Below are positions 19,315 through 21,554 of a stretch of 21,554 nucleotides of DNA, piece by piece. Location: IMG/VR virus record IMGVR_UViG_3300044639_001935, positions 1 through 21,554 of that record. One strand, given 5' to 3'. The DNA is from a virus. Position 1 is the stretch's first letter. Every line of letters begins with the position of its first letter. The position numbers and the translations under genes were made by a program. The notes under the pieces were generated by a model. It ran no database searches, had not been told where the DNA came from, and saw nothing but the letters and a program-made list of their open reading frames with translations.

Positions 19315-19641
19315 ATGATCGACCTTTTGCAACTAACTCAAGAACAACGATGGGGCGTAGACTTCGCAACGCTCGAAGCGAACAAGCCCATCGTCACCGA
19401 GAACGAGCAGATCACCGCAAGCAATGCGAGTCTGCCAGTCTCGGAGCAGAAACCGCTCAAGGAACTGTTCACACCGCAAAGCTATCTTGAGTCGGTGATG
19501 CGGTCGGCTTGCGATAGCTACTACAAGCAACTTGTCGATTTCAAGAAGAAGTCGGCGTTGCAGATGTTTGATTCCCTTACCCCAGAGCAACAAGCGGCAC
19601 TCGTAGCCCAGTTGCACATTCCTGACGTTTTACCGGAGTAA
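19315..19641 (+). CDS. Hypothetical protein (108 aa) after sulfotransferase
   Basis: The product reads MIDLLQLTQEQRWGVDFATL and is helical and charged, with FTPQSYLESVMRSACDSYYK and a C-terminal SLTPEQQAALVAQLHIPDVL. It looks like the short linker or capsid-chaperone-type proteins found between tail and head genes, but no family is known to me. AGGA is about eight bases upstream of the ATG. The 75 bases before it (19241-19314) hold no other feature. It ends two bases before the next start. Confidence 0.66.
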   Translation: MIDLLQLTQEQRWGVDFATLEANKPIVTENEQITASNASLPVSEQKPLKELFTPQSYLESVMRSACDSYYKQLVDFKKKSALQMFDSLTPEQQAALVAQLHIPDVLPE

Positions 19642-19643
19642 TC

Positions 19644-19805
19644 ATGAACCTCGAAATCACCAAAGAAGAACAGCAGCAACTGATGGCATGCTTAGACTTG
19701 GCCGTTAAGAACGGTGGCCTACAAGCCGCAAGTGTGCTGTTGCCGCTAGCCGCGAAGATCCAAGCACTGAAGGACGAAGATGGCAACGCAGACGCTGGAG
19801 TTTAG
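19644..19805 (+). CDS. Small conserved-style phage protein (53 aa)
   Basis: A 53-residue frame reads MNLEITKEEQQQLMACLDLA, then VKNGGLQAASVLLPLAAKIQ, then ALKDEDGNADAGV. The opening EITKEEQQxLMxCLDLAVKxGGLQAAxxLLPLAxKIQ is a pattern I recall from many small phage proteins of unknown role. CGGAG is seven bases before the ATG, which lies two bases after the previous stop. Its end overlaps the next gene by 26 bases in another frame. Helical and soluble, it may be a minor structural or chaperone component. Confidence 0.76.
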   Translation: MNLEITKEEQQQLMACLDLAVKNGGLQAASVLLPLAAKIQALKDEDGNADAGV

Positions 19806-20127
19806 TGCCGGTACTGGCTTAACGCTTTCATGCAAGTTGTTCGCTCTCGGTAGCGATACGGTCGTTGCTACCGCATCGGCAACCGAGAAGACCAACGACA
19901 AGAACCGCTACAGCGTTGCGTTTACGTCGATTCCTGCCGGTGCGTATCGGCTCAATGCGTTTGTGGGTGCGACGGGTGGATTTGCCAACGAGGTGTACGA
20001 CCTGACGCTGACTACGGCGACGTTTCAGCCGCGATCGGAAAGTGCTGCGGATTTGTCGACGATAACCACGCAACTTACCACGATCGAATCAAAGATAGAC
20101 ACGATTGATAACTTTGTGGACACATAG
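19780..20127 (+). CDS. Beta-sandwich virion-type protein, first part, ends at amber codon
   Basis: The 115-residue product begins MATQTLEFSAGTGLTLSCKL and resembles Ig-like modules seen in phage minor structural proteins: repeated Thr, Ala and Val strands, then IPAGAYRLNAFVGATGGFAN. It leads into a helical connector ADLSTITTQLTTIESKIDTI, DNFVDT, and stops at TAG (20125-20127). The next codons continue in the same frame with VAAIKAKTDL. Family members that I remember read DTEVAAIKAKTD without a break, so a GAG to TAG change is the simplest explanation. It could be a nonsense mutation, programmed read-through or an error. Confidence 0.74.
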   Translation: MATQTLEFSAGTGLTLSCKLFALGSDTVVATASATEKTNDKNRYSVAFTSIPAGAYRLNAFVGATGGFANEVYDLTLTTATFQPRSESAADLSTITTQLTTIESKIDTIDNFVDT

Positions 20128-20499
20128 GTGGCCGCAATCAAGGCCAAGACGGATTTGATCACCACCGACACCGTGTTCGTGACGGTCGACCGCGTCGCTG
20201 GATCAACGATCACGATGCATTACTCCGAGTCGACCACGGCAACTGTGCCGCTTGATGAAGACACAACATCGCTAACTTTGCGGTTCGTTGTCGAGAACTC
20301 AGATCAGCTCGATGTGTTGGTTATCGAGAACGCAAACATCACACGCACATCAACCAGTTTCACGGTGACCATCACTACTGCCGTTACCGCAACGCTCGGC
20401 CAATACCGCTGGGCACTGCGAGACATTACTGGTGGCATCAACCGGCACATCGAAGGAGGCGTGCTGCAAGTCATCAGTGCGGCAAATAAAGATGCCTAA
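20128..20499 (+). CDS. Beta-rich virion-type protein, second part, in frame after amber codon
   Basis: In the same frame as the preceding gene, this begins at GTG directly after the TAG (VAAIKAKTDLITTDTVFVTV). Beta-rich segments follow (HYSESTTATVPLDEDTTSLT, LRFVVENSDQLDVLVIENAN), ending GGVLQVISAANKDA. It looks like the C-terminal half of one 239-residue protein. If read as a separate gene it lacks a ribosome-binding site, and re-initiation at GTG would be needed. Its stop overlaps the HNH gene start (ATGCCTAA). The strand pattern suits a fibre, decoration or neck-associated protein, but no function is proven. Confidence 0.68.
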   Translation: MAAIKAKTDLITTDTVFVTVDRVAGSTITMHYSESTTATVPLDEDTTSLTLRFVVENSDQLDVLVIENANITRTSTSFTVTITTAVTATLGQYRWALRDITGGINRHIEGGVLQVISAANKDA

Positions 20500-20899
20500 G
20501 CTGTGTCGGTGTGGTGAAATTGTGAAAGACCGATGCTTGCGTTGCTATCCGCACAAGAAGCGTGAGACATCGCGCGAAGGGTACGGGTCTGACCATCGCA
20601 AAGCATCAGAGTGGTTGCGACGTGTCAGGCCGTTGTGCGAACGATGTGTCATGCTCAACGGTCCTGTGAATGCAAACACATCTACGGAATTGCACCACAT
20701 CGTCAAGATCGCAGACAACCCGCAACGCAGGATGGATCGAAACAATTGGCTCGCTGTATGCAACGGATGCCACAACGAGGTGGAGGGAAACGTGTTAGCA
20801 GGAATGACCATTCGGCAATGGTCAGACGTTTATTACGACAAAGTATTGAGGAACGCATGGCAGGAAGAAAGCCTACCGCTAAAGCTGTTAAGCAACTAA
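20492..20899 (+). CDS. HNH endonuclease, packaging-associated
   Basis: The 135-residue HNH nuclease starts with a four-Cys knuckle MPKLCRCGEIVKDRCLRCYP, then YGSDHRKASEWLRRVRPLCE and RCVMLNGPV. The HNH core is LHHIVKIADNPQRRMDRNNW, LAVCNGCHNEVEG, with paired His, the central Asn and the CxxCHN knuckle. Such nucleases next to TerS and TerL in cos-type phages help terminase cut concatemers (known for the HK97-like group). The start overlaps the previous stop; the ribosome-binding site is weak. It overlaps TerS by 43 bases. A free-standing homing function is the less likely alternative. Confidence 0.88.
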   Translation: MPKLCRCGEIVKDRCLRCYPHKKRETSREGYGSDHRKASEWLRRVRPLCERCVMLNGPVNANTSTELHHIVKIADNPQRRMDRNNWLAVCNGCHNEVEGNVLAGMTIRQWSDVYYDKVLRNAWQEESLPLKLLSN

Positions 20900-21345
20900 G
20901 CGGAGCAGCAGACAAAAATCCACAGCGGGTCAACTGGAACGAACCCAAGGGTGTTCGCGGATACCCTGTCGCGCCCGAGATCGTCGCAAGAGATCCAGTT
21001 GCGTTTCAATGCTGGAACACCATGTGCGACCAGCTAAACGAAATGGACCTACTGGTTACGTCGGACCTGTATGTCCTGCAAGTTGCAGCGACTAGCTACT
21101 CCCAGATGGAGGCGCTGAACAAGGAGTTGAGCGGTGGCCGAGTGACGATCGAGAACTCGAAAGGCGACCTTGTGGCTCACCCAGCAGCGATGCACTTCCA
21201 TCGGTTCCAGTCGACATTCGTAAAGTGCCTTGGCGAGCTTGGCTTGACACCATCGTCGCGGCTCAGGTTGCACGCGCCGGATCCTGAGAAGGAAGCAGAC
21301 GAATTCGCGCAATGGCTCAACAGTGCATCGGGGGGAACTGAGTGA
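20857..21345 (+). CDS. terS: Terminase small subunit, P27 family
   Basis: The 162-residue protein has the P27-like terminase small-subunit style: basic start MAGRKPTAKAVKQLSGAADK (GRKP...KxLxG), APEIVARDPVAFQCWNTMCD, LTxSDxxxL-like LLVTSDLYVLQVAATSYSQM, and a C-terminus with FVKCLGELGLTPSSRLRLHA. It binds phage DNA ends or the cos site and feeds the large subunit. GAGGA is five bases before the ATG at 20857; longer in-frame extensions run through the HNH gene and were dropped. The stop overlaps TerL as GTGA. Confidence 0.88.
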   Translation: MAGRKPTAKAVKQLSGAADKNPQRVNWNEPKGVRGYPVAPEIVARDPVAFQCWNTMCDQLNEMDLLVTSDLYVLQVAATSYSQMEALNKELSGGRVTIENSKGDLVAHPAAMHFHRFQSTFVKCLGELGLTPSSRLRLHAPDPEKEADEFAQWLNSASGGTE

Positions 21346-21554
21346 TTACTAGTGGCGTTGGGGCAAAAGTACAAGAGTACATCGATGGTGTGTTGTCTGG
21401 CGAGGTGCCGGCATGCCAGCGAGTCAAAGATGCCGTGCGCCGATATTTGTCCGACCTTGAGAAGCAGTCGACTCCTGAGTTCCCGTATCACTTCGACAGA
21501 CGCTGGGCGACCGCTGTGTGTGATTTCTTCCCAGGTGTACTCAAGCACAGCATT
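21342..21554 (+). CDS. terL: Terminase large subunit, N-terminus (window edge)
   Basis: Seventy-one codons from GTG 21342 to the right edge encode MITSGVGAKVQEYIDGVLSG, EVPACQRVKDAVRRYLSDLE and FPYHFDRRWATAVCDFFPGV. The pattern Y...G...ACxxxxxAxxRxxxDL....FxFD...A..V..FF is the usual opening of HK97-type large terminases, with the ATPase P-loop expected just beyond the edge. The GTGA overlap with TerS and GGGGGGA upstream favour this start. The gene is truncated by the window, not broken. Confidence 0.78.
   Translation, partial: MITSGVGAKVQEYIDGVLSGEVPACQRVKDAVRRYLSDLEKQSTPEFPYHFDRRWATAVCDFFPGVLKHSI

Noticed and set aside
20125-20127. Genome-wide recoding of TAG as sense
   Set aside because: Several clear genes end properly at TAG (primase, SSB-like, Sak4-like, acetyltransferase, cassette 1), with the next ribosome-binding site right behind. 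Only one interrupted frame was seen.
20611-20856. N-terminal extension of the terminase small subunit
   Set aside because: The extension is out-of-frame reading of the HNH gene. The basic GRKP start with GAGGA at 20857 fits the family.

Overview
This window reads as about 21.5 kb of a temperate tailed-phage genome (siphovirus-like gene order), probably infecting a planctomycete. The host guess is inference. It rests on the RimI-type acetyltransferase style, on an integrase C-terminus of the WLGN...EHY type, and on attC-like sites that resemble those I remember from Rhodopirellula-type integrons. Nothing here proves the host. Shine-Dalgarno sites are normal (GGAGG or GGGTGA), and TAG, TAA and TGA are all used as stops.

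Layout. From 12098 leftward to position 1, all genes are on the minus strand and form one long early operon: an excisionase-like HTH protein, a RusA resolvase, a Sak4-like recombinase ATPase, a DUF669 single-strand-binding-like protein, a RimI-like acetyltransferase, a run of small unknown proteins, a tRNA-like gene, a block of cassette genes, an SF2 helicase, a primase-polymerase/helicase, and at the left edge a ribbon-helix-helix protein. A divergent control region with palindromes (12099-12284) separates this from a rightward zinc-finger-like gene and a tyrosine integrase. Directly after the integrase lies an apparent intact attP (13986-14171): the 3' end of a tRNA or tmRNA gene plus a terminator, flanked by short repeats. 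A strong promoter at 14214 then opens the rightward late region: holin-like and other small membrane proteins, a papain-like cysteine protease, a spanin-like protein, a modular tail fibre with YadA-head-type repeats, a sulfotransferase, small virion-like proteins, an HNH nuclease, terminase small subunit and the start of terminase large subunit.

The most unusual part is 4930-6686. Five minus-strand small genes are each bounded by integron-type recombination sites. Three of these sites are complete attC elements: a perfectly paired 17-bp stem is interrupted by two extrahelical bases (G and A) six bases apart, always in the left arm, followed by a GTTRRRY-like core. The stem sequences differ among the three sites while pairing is kept. 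This is an integron gene-cassette array without a visible integron integrase, embedded in a phage early operon. By the attC polarity the cassette genes are all reversed.

Other points worth attention: a 17-bp tandem repeat array (449-564) whose unit doubles as the ribosome-binding site of the adjacent gene and lies beside an RHH gene and an AT-rich non-coding stretch; a second three-copy 27-bp repeat before the helicase operon; a tRNA-like gene with a non-standard core; and an amber codon splitting what looks like one virion protein (19780-20499).

How the genes may work together: Xis, Int and attP control integration. PrimPol-helicase, SF2 helicase, Sak4, DUF669 and RusA form a recombination-linked replication set. 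The late operon carries lysis, adsorption and packaging genes. Since attP is uninterrupted and phage genes lie on both sides, the sequenced form is the excised or virion genome, not an integrated prophage.
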